From contig JABZHD010000046.1 of NCBI GenBank assembly GCA_015259045.1, positions 1-7,515 of the forward strand: a stretch of DNA of 7,515 nucleotides, in the 5' to 3' direction. Shown here one piece after another: positions 1 to 6,160 of the stretch; position 1 is the first letter of the stretch; every line of letters begins with the position of its first letter. The notes below the pieces were generated by a model. The model was not told where the DNA came from, made no database searches, and worked only from the letters and a program-made list of their open reading frames with translations. The position numbers and the translations under genes were made by a program. Origin of the DNA: Atopobium sp. Lineage in GTDB: Bacteria; Actinomycetota; Coriobacteriia; Coriobacteriales; Atopobiaceae.

Positions 1-158
1 CGTTGTCGTAAGCGCCATTGTAGACCCATGGGTCACTACCTTGTCTTTTGTTGTTGCACTAGCAATGAGAATTCAAGGGCAAATCGTTCAGATTTGGCGA
101 GAAAATCAGGCTCGCATCAGGCGCACTCCAAGTTCGTCCCGAACTCGTCCAAGCTCGT
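1..158. other. Non-coding left edge with a repeat fragment; no gene assigned
   Basis: No gene can be assigned here. Several frames are open across the first 60 bases on both strands, but none combines a good start, a ribosome binding site and a recognisable product. A neighbouring gene could end or begin just outside the window, and a plus-strand TAA at 9-11 is one possible gene end. Visible structures are a 12-bp perfect palindrome at 23-34 (GACCCATGGGTC), one 23-bp dispersed module at 89-111, and a small inverted repeat at 131-145 (AGTTCG, three bases, CGAACT). Confidence 0.5.
89..111 (+). repeat. Solitary 23-bp module, B-type core
   Basis: This 23-mer begins CAGA, has the core TTGGCGAGAAAA and ends TCAGGC. 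It differs at two positions from the third direct module of the element at 6315-6434. It is preceded by the same 8-bp linker (AAATCGTT) and a GGC, so it appears to be the surviving right end of a full four-module element whose other modules have decayed or been lost. It is followed by TCGC and a second CAGGCGCAC. Confidence 0.75.
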
Positions 159-251
159 ACCGCCCGCCTGGCGAGAAACCCGTCCACTCCCAGCATTTCC
201 GCACAAGAAACCCGGTATCCACACGAAGTAGATACCGGGTAGAAATCGCTT
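159..251 (-). repeat. 93-bp dispersed repeat, copy 1 (3' of prs)
   Basis: Bases 159-251 align without gaps to 6667-6759 with five mismatches counted by eye (positions 166, 216, 228, 230, 248). Similarity continues past a one-base indel towards the 34-bp units next to the prs stop. The copy includes a conserved TGGCGAGAAACCCGT block (169-183), a 10-bp inverted repeat (210-240) and flanks. Both copies lie in the same orientation, just beyond the last codon of a minus-strand gene. It is drawn on the minus strand because pairing evidence points to minus-strand RNA. Confidence 0.85.
210..240 (-). terminator. Hairpin 3' of prs, probable Rho-independent-like terminator
   Basis: Read on the minus strand, the stem is ACCCGGTATC paired with GATACCGGGT: 10 perfect pairs plus one closing U-G, around a loop of about 9-11 nt. 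It is followed by the weak T-rich tail TTCTTGT. It lies about 110 nt past the prs stop codon. The second copy, after purL, folds the same way. The T tract is poor, so this could instead be a 3'-end stability or processing hairpin. Confidence 0.55.
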
Positions 252-270
252 TGCGACCCACACGCGCCGC

Positions 271-353
271 TGACCTGCGGGGTTGCCGCCATTGCACGCG
301 GCGTTGACCTGCGGGGTTGCCGCCATTGCACGCGGCGTTGACCTGCGAGGTTA
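271..353. repeat. 34-bp tandem repeat abutting the prs stop codon
   Basis: The block TGACCTGCG starts at 271, 305 and 339, an exact 34-bp period. Units 1 and 2 are identical over the TGACC...GCACGCG stretch. The third is truncated and runs into the prs TAA (351-353). Each full unit contains a short inverted repeat, GCCGC, eight bases, GCGGC (285-302 and 319-336). A single diverged unit stands at the equivalent place after purL. The period is not a multiple of three and the array lies outside the reading frame, so it is not a protein repeat. Confidence 0.85.
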
Positions 354-1346
354 CAGGTTGAAGTCGCCACCGAAGATATCGGAGACAGGGCGGTCGGTGT
401 AGACAGCGTAGATTGCCTCGGCAATCTCGTTTGCGATGGTAATCGTCTTGATCTTGGAGCCTTCCTGGTTTGCTGCTGCACAAGGAATTGCGTCGGTAAC
501 CACGCACTCCTCGATAGGAGCGTTGTTGAGGCGCTCGATTGCAGGACCAGAGAAGACGCCGTGGGTAGCGCAGACGTAGATGTCGCCCGCACCCATTTCC
601 TTCAGCTTAACAACGGAAGCGCAGAGGGTACCTGCGGTATCAATCATGTCGTCGTTAACAATGCAGGTCTTGCCCTTGATGTCGCCGATGATGCCCATAA
701 CAGCACTCTCGTTGTGGCGAGGACGGCTCTTATGTGCAATAGCAAGGCCGCAGTCTAGATAGTCGGAAAGTTTCTTAGCAGCCTTTGCGCGACCCATATC
801 AGGGGAGACAACAACGGTATTCTCCCAGTCAAATGGCTTGCTCTTGAAGTAATCGCCCAGAAGGTAAAGAGCGGTCAGGTGAGAAACAGGAATGTCAAAG
901 AAGCCCTGAATCTGACCCTGGTGCAGGTCAAGGGTGATAACGCGGTCAACGCCAGCGTTCTCAAGCAAGTTTGCCATCAGGCGAGCAGTAATAGGCTCGC
1001 GAGCAGCAGCTTTGCGGTCCTGACGAGCATATGCGTAGTGAGGGATAACTACGGTAAAGCTGTTAGCAGATGCGCGTTTTGCAGCGTCAGCAACAATCAG
1101 CGTTTCCATAACCAGGTCGTTGACGTTGACACCTGCCAAAGACTGAATGAAGAAGACCTCGTCGCCGCGGACAGACTCGTCAAAGCGAGCGTAGATTTCT
1201 CCGTTAGCAAACTTCTCGAGGAGAAGACCTTGTAGCTCTAGGTGAAGAATGTCTGCAACCTTACGAGCCAGTTCAGGGTTACCTGTACCGGTGTAGAGCT
1301 TGATATTTCTAGCAACTAACAGTGGTTCACTCAGGTTCTCGAACAT
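351..1346 (-). CDS. prs: Ribose-phosphate pyrophosphokinase (PRPP synthetase)
   Basis: This cytosolic enzyme transfers diphosphate from ATP to ribose 5-phosphate, giving PRPP for purine, pyrimidine, NAD, His and Trp synthesis. The 331-residue length is slightly above the usual 310-320 of class I enzymes because of a short N-terminal extension. Diagnostic motifs are FANGEI (46-51), YARQDRK (106-112), the metal/ATP segment DLHQGQIQGFFD (140-151), and the PRPP loop NDDMIDTAGT (231-240), where the residue before DDM is Asn. The start ATG (1344-1346) directly follows the glmU TAG with no gap. An AGAGGA ribosome binding site lies inside the end of glmU, so translational coupling is likely. The adjacent pair glmU-prs is common in Gram-positive bacteria. 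The stop lies inside a tandem repeat. Confidence 0.97.
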   Translation of the reverse strand: MFENLSEPLLVARNIKLYTGTGNPELARKVADILHLELQGLLLEKFANGEIYARFDESVRGDEVFFIQSLAGVNVNDLVMETLIVADAAKRASANSFTVVIPHYAYARQDRKAAAREPITARLMANLLENAGVDRVITLDLHQGQIQGFFDIPVSHLTALYLLGDYFKSKPFDWENTVVVSPDMGRAKAAKKLSDYLDCGLAIAHKSRPRHNESAVMGIIGDIKGKTCIVNDDMIDTAGTLCASVVKLKEMGAGDIYVCATHGVFSGPAIERLNNAPIEECVVTDAIPCAAANQEGSKIKTITIANEIAEAIYAVYTDRPVSDIFGGDFNL

Positions 1347-2735
1347 CTAGTCCTCTTTCTCAAGCTTGTGACGCCTCTGGGCGGCGTATCCCTCAACAAT
1401 TTTCTGCTCAGAGCGCTCGAGTGCAAGCGCATCTGCTGGTACATCCTTTGTGATGCACGAACTTGCCCCCACAAGTGCGCCATCACCAATTGAGACGGGT
1501 GCCACCATCATGGTATCGGATCCAACAAAGACGTTGTTGCCAATGTTGGTCTTGAACTTGTGGTAACCGTCGTAATTGCACGTAATTGAACCTGCGCCAA
1601 TGTTGACGCCGGAGCCCATGGTTGTGTCACCAATGTAGGAGAGGTGAGGAACCTTGGAGCCCTCGCCGATAGTTGAATTTTTGATTTCAACGTGGGTGCC
1701 TGCCTTGGCGTGAGGCATAAGGTGAGTGCCTGGGCGCAGGTACGCGCGAGGACCGCAGGTAGCAAAGTCGTCTACCTGTGCGTTGATAGCAACAGTCTCG
1801 TCAATAACAGCGTCGTTACCAACAGCCGTATCAGTCAGACGAGTGTTAGGGCCTACCACGCAATTCTCGCCAATCGAGGTTTTGCCGTAGAGCATGGTCT
1901 GTGGGAGAACCTCGGTGTCCATACCAAGCGTGACCTCGGGGCCAATCCAAACGGAGGTTGGATCCAGCATGGTGACGCCCTGGTTCATCCAGTGCTCGTT
2001 GATACGCTCCTGCATGATGCGGGTAGCAACGGCAAGCTCGGAGCGGGAATTGACACCTAGCGCCTCTTTGTAGTCGTCGACGTGGACGGCAGCAACAGGC
2101 TCGCCTTGGCTGACGTAAAGGCCCACCATGTCGGTAATGTAGTACTCGCCCTGAACGTTGTCATTGCCGAGAAGATCGATGTTTGCGGTTAGTCTTCCGC
2201 CACAGAAGCAGTACACGCCGACGTTGCATTCACGTTCTTGCTCGCGCTGCTCAGGCGTAGCGTCTTTGTGCTCAATAATGGCAGTTACCTGGCCGTTAGA
2301 AGAAATGACGCGACCATATCCGGTTGGATCTGGTGGCGTCATCGTAAGTACGGTACATGCGTTGTGGTGAGCTTTAGTTTCTGCAACAAGGTCCAGAATA
2401 GACTGTGCGCGCAACAGAGATGCGTCACCGTTGATAACAACAACGGGTCCCTTGAAGCCACCAAGAGCATCCTTAACAACCTTGACGGCGTGGCCGGTGC
2501 CAAGACGCTCGGTCTGGGCAACATACTCAAGGTTAGGGAAGCAAGAAAGTGCAGATTTAACCTCGTCAGCGTGGTTACCAACAACCACAATGACGCGGTC
2601 AGCGCCAGCAGTAATTGCAGCGTTGACACTCCACCAAACAAGTGGTTTATCTAGTAATTTGTGCACAATCTTAGGGTGGTGGGACTTCATGCGCGTTCCC
2701 TCGCCTGCAGCGAGGACAATCGCAGTAAGTGGCAT
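1347..2735 (-). CDS. glmU: Bifunctional UDP-GlcNAc pyrophosphorylase / GlcN-1-P acetyltransferase
   Basis: GlmU acetylates glucosamine 1-phosphate and couples the product to UTP, making cytosolic UDP-GlcNAc for peptidoglycan and other glycans. The protein is 462 residues, a normal length. The N-terminal uridyltransferase domain shows LAAGEGTRM (8-16), PK (21-22), QTERLGTGHA (74-83), metal Asp104 in NGDASLL, and Asn229 in GVNSR. The C-terminal left-handed beta helix (about 260-440) shows GPRAYLRPG (328-336), the probable catalytic His364 in PHLSYIGD, and CNYDG..K.KT (386-396). The frame stays open upstream to 2846, but that extension would read through the tRNA. The ATG at 2733-2735 has GGAGG seven bases before it and gives the conserved N-terminus MPLTAIVLAAG. 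An oddity is GDASLL where the family usually has GD(V/T)PLL. Confidence 0.97.
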   Translation of the reverse strand: MPLTAIVLAAGEGTRMKSHHPKIVHKLLDKPLVWWSVNAAITAGADRVIVVVGNHADEVKSALSCFPNLEYVAQTERLGTGHAVKVVKDALGGFKGPVVVINGDASLLRAQSILDLVAETKAHHNACTVLTMTPPDPTGYGRVISSNGQVTAIIEHKDATPEQREQERECNVGVYCFCGGRLTANIDLLGNDNVQGEYYITDMVGLYVSQGEPVAAVHVDDYKEALGVNSRSELAVATRIMQERINEHWMNQGVTMLDPTSVWIGPEVTLGMDTEVLPQTMLYGKTSIGENCVVGPNTRLTDTAVGNDAVIDETVAINAQVDDFATCGPRAYLRPGTHLMPHAKAGTHVEIKNSTIGEGSKVPHLSYIGDTTMGSGVNIGAGSITCNYDGYHKFKTNIGNNVFVGSDTMMVAPVSIGDGALVGASSCITKDVPADALALERSEQKIVEGYAAQRRHKLEKED

Positions 2736-2742
2736 ACGTAAG

Positions 2743-2747
2743 CCTCC
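2743..2747 (-). promoter_or_regulatory. glmU ribosome binding site (decides the start)
   Basis: GGAGG on the minus strand lies seven bases before the ATG at 2735. It supports the short 462-residue GlmU over the longer open frame reaching back into the tRNA gene. Confidence 0.85.
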
Positions 2748-2804
2748 AAAGTACTTCGTATTACTCGATACGAGTGCGTCCCTACACAAAAGTTGCGTAA
2801 AAAA

Positions 2805-2879
2805 TGGCTGGGGTAGTAGGATTCGAACCCACATTCCAGGCACCAAAAACCCGTGTCCTAACCGTTGGACGATACCCCA
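2805..2879 (-). tRNA. tRNA-Gln (UUG), CCA encoded
   Basis: A full cloverleaf can be drawn. The acceptor TGGGGTA pairs with TACCCCA, the D stem is GTC/GAC with the loop containing GG, the anticodon stem is CGGGT/GCCTG, and the T arm is GTGGG-TTCGAAT-CCTAC. The anticodon loop TTTTGGT (2842-2848) places TTG at 2846-2844, reading the glutamine codon CAA. The discriminator is G (2808) and CCA is encoded (2807-2805), directly followed by a run of six T. The gene sits 44 bp after the CwlM-like gene and 69 bp before glmU in the same direction, so it may be cut out of a longer transcript. Confidence 0.95.
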
Positions 2880-2923
2880 ATGTAATCACTACGTTGGTTT
2901 TGTCCGCAACTCTATTAAGTGTA

Positions 2924-3853
2924 TCAGCTTAGCGAAGCAAATGCTCCACAAATTGCATCAAGAACAAGAACTGCTAAAGTCTGCGCATCTGCGGTAGTAA
3001 ATGAACCGTCAACGTTTGTTCCTTCTGGCAGCACAATCTTGATAGGGGAGCCCGTTGCATCAGCTGACTCGATAGCAGTGCGAAGTCTTGCTGGCAGCGT
3101 CTCGTTCTCCTCCATAGAAACAGAGCCAATACCCACCTGTCCGCGAGCGGGCATACTTGGGGCATAAGCCGTAGTCAGAACTAAAACGGTAGCTGCATCA
3201 GTAGGAGAGTCAGCGCGATCAATCATGGTCATGCCGCTTGCCTCGGTAGTTGCCTTAGAAAGGTTATACACGCGGGCGGCCACGTTTCTAGAGATAGGAT
3301 CTTCTCCCGTAATTGCAATGCAGGTGGTCTCAAGAACGTTTGCTGCACGTGCAAAGCCCATAGGACCCTGTGGGTGAGGGCCTTTTGCCTGCTTACCAGA
3401 CCAAACGTGGCGCAGACGCTCAATAGCGTCGAGGGTATCTTGGAATGCCATACCGTCAGCAAGTTCGCCGACGCTTTCCTGGAAGAGCTTAACGGCAGCC
3501 TCGGTGTGAACACCGTAATGGCCATCAACTTTTCCGCACGAGAAACCCAAGATGTTGAGGCGCTCTTGGAGCTGACGCACGTCATTGCCGTGGAAGTTAG
3601 GAAGACGCAGGTAGAGGGTTCTGTCTCCTAGCTCATAGCCCTCATCGACCATGATTGCCCAGGTAGAGGCATCTACTTCTTCTCCAAGAGAAAGGTCATG
3701 GTCAAGCCTAAAGCGCGCAACGGCGCGAGCAGTTGACTTGCCAAACGTGTGGCTCTGGCGCTCATCGTCTTCGATGGTGTAGCCAAGCTTTACGAGGCGT
3801 TCCTGAATGTCTTCAACGGCAGCACCAGTGCTACCAGGAGTAATAGGATCCAT
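2924..3853 (-). CDS. CwlM-like cytosolic protein: two peptidoglycan-binding domains plus a degenerate amidase-like C-terminus
   Basis: The 309-residue protein has two PG_binding_1-type domains, about 7-70 (GSTGAAVEDIQERLVKLGY) and 88-148 (GNDVRQLQERLNILGF, then GKVDGHYGVHTEAAVKLFQ). Between them, YELGDRTLYLRLP closely resembles the join in mycobacterial CwlM as I recall it. The C-terminal 172-305 has the strand-helix rhythm of an Amidase_3 domain but is short, and I see none of the expected zinc-binding His/Glu residues. There is no signal peptide or membrane segment, so it should be cytosolic. Established knowledge: mycobacterial CwlM is a non-enzymatic cytosolic protein that activates MurA when phosphorylated. 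Inference: this may be a regulator of wall synthesis of the same kind, consistent with a place two genes before glmU. The start ATG is two bases after the preceding stop, with AGAAAGG as ribosome binding site. Confidence 0.8.
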   Translation of the reverse strand: MDPITPGSTGAAVEDIQERLVKLGYTIEDDERQSHTFGKSTARAVARFRLDHDLSLGEEVDASTWAIMVDEGYELGDRTLYLRLPNFHGNDVRQLQERLNILGFSCGKVDGHYGVHTEAAVKLFQESVGELADGMAFQDTLDAIERLRHVWSGKQAKGPHPQGPMGFARAANVLETTCIAITGEDPISRNVAARVYNLSKATTEASGMTMIDRADSPTDAATVLVLTTAYAPSMPARGQVGIGSVSMEENETLPARLRTAIESADATGSPIKIVLPEGTNVDGSFTTADAQTLAVLVLDAICGAFASLS

Positions 3854-3855
3854 AA

Positions 3856-4935
3856 TTACCTTTCTCGGTTCACAAAGAAGTCTGCCATAGACAAAAGTGT
3901 GTCGCGAGCGTCTTCAGTAAGTATTACGTTTTCAAGCACGTGCTTTGCCTCATCAACTAAGGCAAGAGCGTGCGCGCGGACAAATTTTATCGCATTAGCG
4001 CTTTCCATAAGCTCCACAGCGCGCTGAAGCTTCAAAGTATCGGTAGTATGCGCAGAAAGTATGGAGACAAGCTCCGCTTTTTCTGCCTCGGTGAGGTGCT
4101 CGAGCGCGTAGACCACCGCGAGCGTGCGCTTGCCCTCAGTGATGTCTGACCTAAAGTCTTTGCCTTGTACCTCGGCGTTTCCTACCAGGTTGAGAAGATC
4201 ATCTTGCAGTTGGAAGGCAAGGCCAACCTTGAGGCCAAAGTCTTTGAGTGCATCAAGCGTCTTCTGGTCAGCGCCGCCGATGAGCGCGCCCAGTACCAGG
4301 GGATATGCAGCAGAGTAATAGGCGGTCTTGGAGAGCGCCATAAACAGGTACTGCTCAGAGGTAACATCCCAGCGCTCGTTTTGAGCCCAGCCAAGGTCAA
4401 GCGCTTGGCCCTCAAGGGTGTGCTCTTCCATGGCGAGAAGGGCGTCGATAACGCGAACTTTAAGCTGGTCAGAGAGGTGGTCGGCCACGGTAACGCGTCT
4501 GACAACATTGACCAGCGCAGAATCACCAACGTTGATGGCAAGTCCGGTACCGAGTGTTTTGTAGAGGCACTTCTCGCCACGGCGCAGCTCTGACTTGTCT
4601 GCGATGTCATCGTGGATAAGGGCTGCCGCCTGGAAGGCCTCGATGCCGCAGGCCACGGGCAGAGCGGCTTCGGGCGAGCCTCCAACGGCCTCGGCGCCCA
4701 GGCAGCAGAGGACCGGACGCACGCGCTTGCCGCCTCCTGCACTGAAGTGAGCGAGTGGCTGGTAGAGGTAGGTGTTCAGGTCCGCGCGGGTGCGCTCCGA
4801 GAGCGCCGCCGCGGACGTCGCGGCCGCTGGTGCCGCGGGCGTGGCGTTCGCTGCGGGCGTTGCCGCGGGGAGTCCGCGCATGATCTCTGCCTCGACGGCA
4901 GGAAGCTTTTGTGTGAGGTAGTCGGCGAAGTTCAC
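3856..4935 (-). CDS. Polyprenyl (trans-isoprenyl) diphosphate synthase
   Basis: This enzyme condenses isopentenyl diphosphate units onto an allylic diphosphate in the cytosol. Motifs over 359 residues are GGGKRVRP (67-74), the first Asp motif DDIAD (109-113) followed by LRRG (117-120), the second Asp motif DDLLN (245-249, Asn where the last Asp often stands), and GKR (268-270). There is no two-residue insertion in the first Asp motif, unlike E. coli IspA. The residues four and five before it are both Ala, which does not block elongation, so a C20 or longer product is plausible, but chain length cannot be fixed by eye. Residues about 22-45 form an Ala/Pro/Thr-rich low-complexity linker. The start is GTG (4933-4935), with AGGA five bases upstream overlapping the galE stop, seven bases after galE. 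It could serve menaquinone or lipid-carrier synthesis. Confidence 0.92.
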   Translation of the reverse strand: MNFADYLTQKLPAVEAEIMRGLPAATPAANATPAAPAAATSAAALSERTRADLNTYLYQPLAHFSAGGGKRVRPVLCCLGAEAVGGSPEAALPVACGIEAFQAAALIHDDIADKSELRRGEKCLYKTLGTGLAINVGDSALVNVVRRVTVADHLSDQLKVRVIDALLAMEEHTLEGQALDLGWAQNERWDVTSEQYLFMALSKTAYYSAAYPLVLGALIGGADQKTLDALKDFGLKVGLAFQLQDDLLNLVGNAEVQGKDFRSDITEGKRTLAVVYALEHLTEAEKAELVSILSAHTTDTLKLQRAVELMESANAIKFVRAHALALVDEAKHVLENVILTEDARDTLLSMADFFVNRER

Positions 4936-4942
4936 GGAAATC

Positions 4943-5998
4943 CTAGCCGCGATAGCCGTCTGGGTTCATCGACTGCCACTTCCAGGAATCGCGGCACATG
5001 TCGGCGAGGTCGTACTGAGCCTTCCAGCCAAGCATGTCGGTAGCTTTCTGGCAGTCGGCGTAGTTGGTTGCAACGTCACCTGCGCGGCGAGGCTCAATAA
5101 CGTAAGGAATCTCTTTGCCGCAAGCCTTTGAGAACGCCTTGATAACGTCAAGTACCGAGCTACCAGTGCCAGTGCCCAGGTTGAAGATTTCAACTCCTGT
5201 GCGGCCAGCCATCCATTTAAGTGCAGCTACGTGGCCGGAGCCAAGGTCGCAAACGTGGATGTAGTCGCGAACACCCGTGCCATCAGGGGTGTTGTAGTCG
5301 TCGCCAAAGACGTGAACAGCTTCGCGCTTACCCACAGCAACTTGAGCCACATAAGGTACCAGGTTGTTTGGAATACCTGCAGGATCTTCTCCGATGAGGC
5401 CCGACTGGTGAGCGCCAATAGGATTGAAGTATCTGAGCAGGACAACGTTCCACTCTGGATCTGCGGTGTGAACATCGGCGAGAATCTGCTCAATCATCCA
5501 TTTAGTCCAGCCATAAGGGTTGGTCGCGTTCTTCTTGGGGCTTTGCTCGGTCAGAGGAAGGCTATCTGGGTCTCCATAAACGGTCGCAGAGCTCGAGAAA
5601 ATAATTGACTTACAACCGTGGTTTCTCATGACATCAAGAAGGGTGAGGGTATTGCCCAGGTTGTTTGTGTAGTACTCAATGGGCTTGGTGACGGACTCGC
5701 CAACAGCCTTGAAGCCAGCGAAGTGAATGACAAAGTTAATGGCGTGCTCATCAAAGATGCGGTTGAGTGCATCTGCATCGTTGACGTCTGCCTCGTAGAA
5801 CGAAAGGCGCTTAGCGTTTTCTTCTCCCACTATGGTTTTGATGCGATCGATAACCTTTGCCGAAGCATTGGAAAGGTCATCAACAATTACGGCCTCGTAG
5901 CCGGAATTGAGCAGTTCAACAACGGTGTGGCTGCCAATAAAGCCCGCGCCGCCGGTAACAAGTACGCAGGAATTTTGTGGGATTAAAGCGTCAGACAT
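4943..5998 (-). CDS. galE: UDP-glucose 4-epimerase
   Basis: GalE interconverts UDP-glucose and UDP-galactose using bound NAD, for galactose use and for supplying UDP-Gal to surface glycans. The protein is 351 residues, typical of the extended short-chain dehydrogenase family. Visible motifs are the NAD-binding TGGAGFIGSH (15-24), the HFAG segment (92-95), SSSATVYG (135-142), the catalytic pair Tyr162 and Lys166 in YGWTK, RYFNPIGAH (189-197) and GTGVRDYIHV (240-249). The start ATG (5996-5998) has AAAGGA a few bases upstream. It is first in the run galE - prenyl synthase - CwlM-like - tRNA-Gln - glmU - prs, and its position beside envelope genes suggests a biosynthetic rather than a galactose-catabolic role. 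Confidence 0.96.
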   Translation of the reverse strand: MSDALIPQNSCVLVTGGAGFIGSHTVVELLNSGYEAVIVDDLSNASAKVIDRIKTIVGEENAKRLSFYEADVNDADALNRIFDEHAINFVIHFAGFKAVGESVTKPIEYYTNNLGNTLTLLDVMRNHGCKSIIFSSSATVYGDPDSLPLTEQSPKKNATNPYGWTKWMIEQILADVHTADPEWNVVLLRYFNPIGAHQSGLIGEDPAGIPNNLVPYVAQVAVGKREAVHVFGDDYNTPDGTGVRDYIHVCDLGSGHVAALKWMAGRTGVEIFNLGTGTGSSVLDVIKAFSKACGKEIPYVIEPRRAGDVATNYADCQKATDMLGWKAQYDLADMCRDSWKWQSMNPDGYRG

Positions 5999-6029
5999 AT
6001 CAATCCTTTCGTGGACTTATATCGTCATA

Positions 6030-6035
6030 AGTATA
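6030..6035 (-). promoter_or_regulatory. Possible -10 box of the galE operon promoter
   Basis: TATACT (five of six matches to TATAAT) on the minus strand, about 31 bases before the galE ATG. No convincing -35 box is found 16-18 bases upstream, so the call rests on position and the -10 match only. A second A/T-rich hexamer, TATAAG, lies slightly downstream at 6016-6021. Confidence 0.35.
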
Positions 6036-6070
6036 CGGCTTTTCCGCGAAGCGTTGTGCGGTGCGAGCAC

Positions 6071-6117
6071 ACGGGTTTCTCGCCAGGTGCGCGTGCGGGC
6101 GCACGGGTTTCTCGCCA
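6071..6117 (-). repeat. Two copies of the TGGCGAGAAACCCGT block, inverted relative to the other two
   Basis: ACGGGTTTCTCGCCA occurs at 6071-6085 and 6103-6117, a 32-bp pitch. It is the reverse complement of the block at 169-183 and 6677-6691. The core TGGCGAGAAA is also the core of the B-type 23-bp modules, so this block and the modules seem related. It lies 36-82 bp upstream of the possible galE -10 box. Confidence 0.75.
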
Positions 6118-6160
6118 AGTGCTCCTTTCTGCCATCGCGCGCCTGACTTTCACTATGCGA

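Noticed and set aside
23..34. 12-bp palindrome GACCCATGGGTC as an operator
   Set aside because: It is a single occurrence with no adjacent promoter or gene start that can be supported, so a binding function would be guesswork.
1..60. A minus-strand gene start (ATG at 30-28 or GTG/ATG near it)
   Set aside because: Several frames read plausibly over 10-20 codons, but the best ribosome binding site candidates (AAGG) are badly spaced and too little sequence remains to recognise a product.
28..307. Plus-strand open frames at the left edge, including one with a hydrophobic start
   Set aside because: After about position 80 the frame only translates the dispersed repeats and the 34-bp array. The hydrophobic stretch before that is too short to judge and has no supported start. 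It is left as an unresolved window edge.
2736..2846. N-terminal extension of GlmU by 37 residues
   Set aside because: It would read through the tRNA-Gln gene and lacks family similarity. The internal ATG at 2735 has GGAGG at ideal spacing and gives the canonical N-terminus.
2880..2923. Promoter for the tRNA between the CwlM-like gene and tRNA-Gln
   Set aside because: Only weak hexamers were found (TTGCGG with no acceptable -10 at proper spacing). The short gap is equally consistent with co-transcription.
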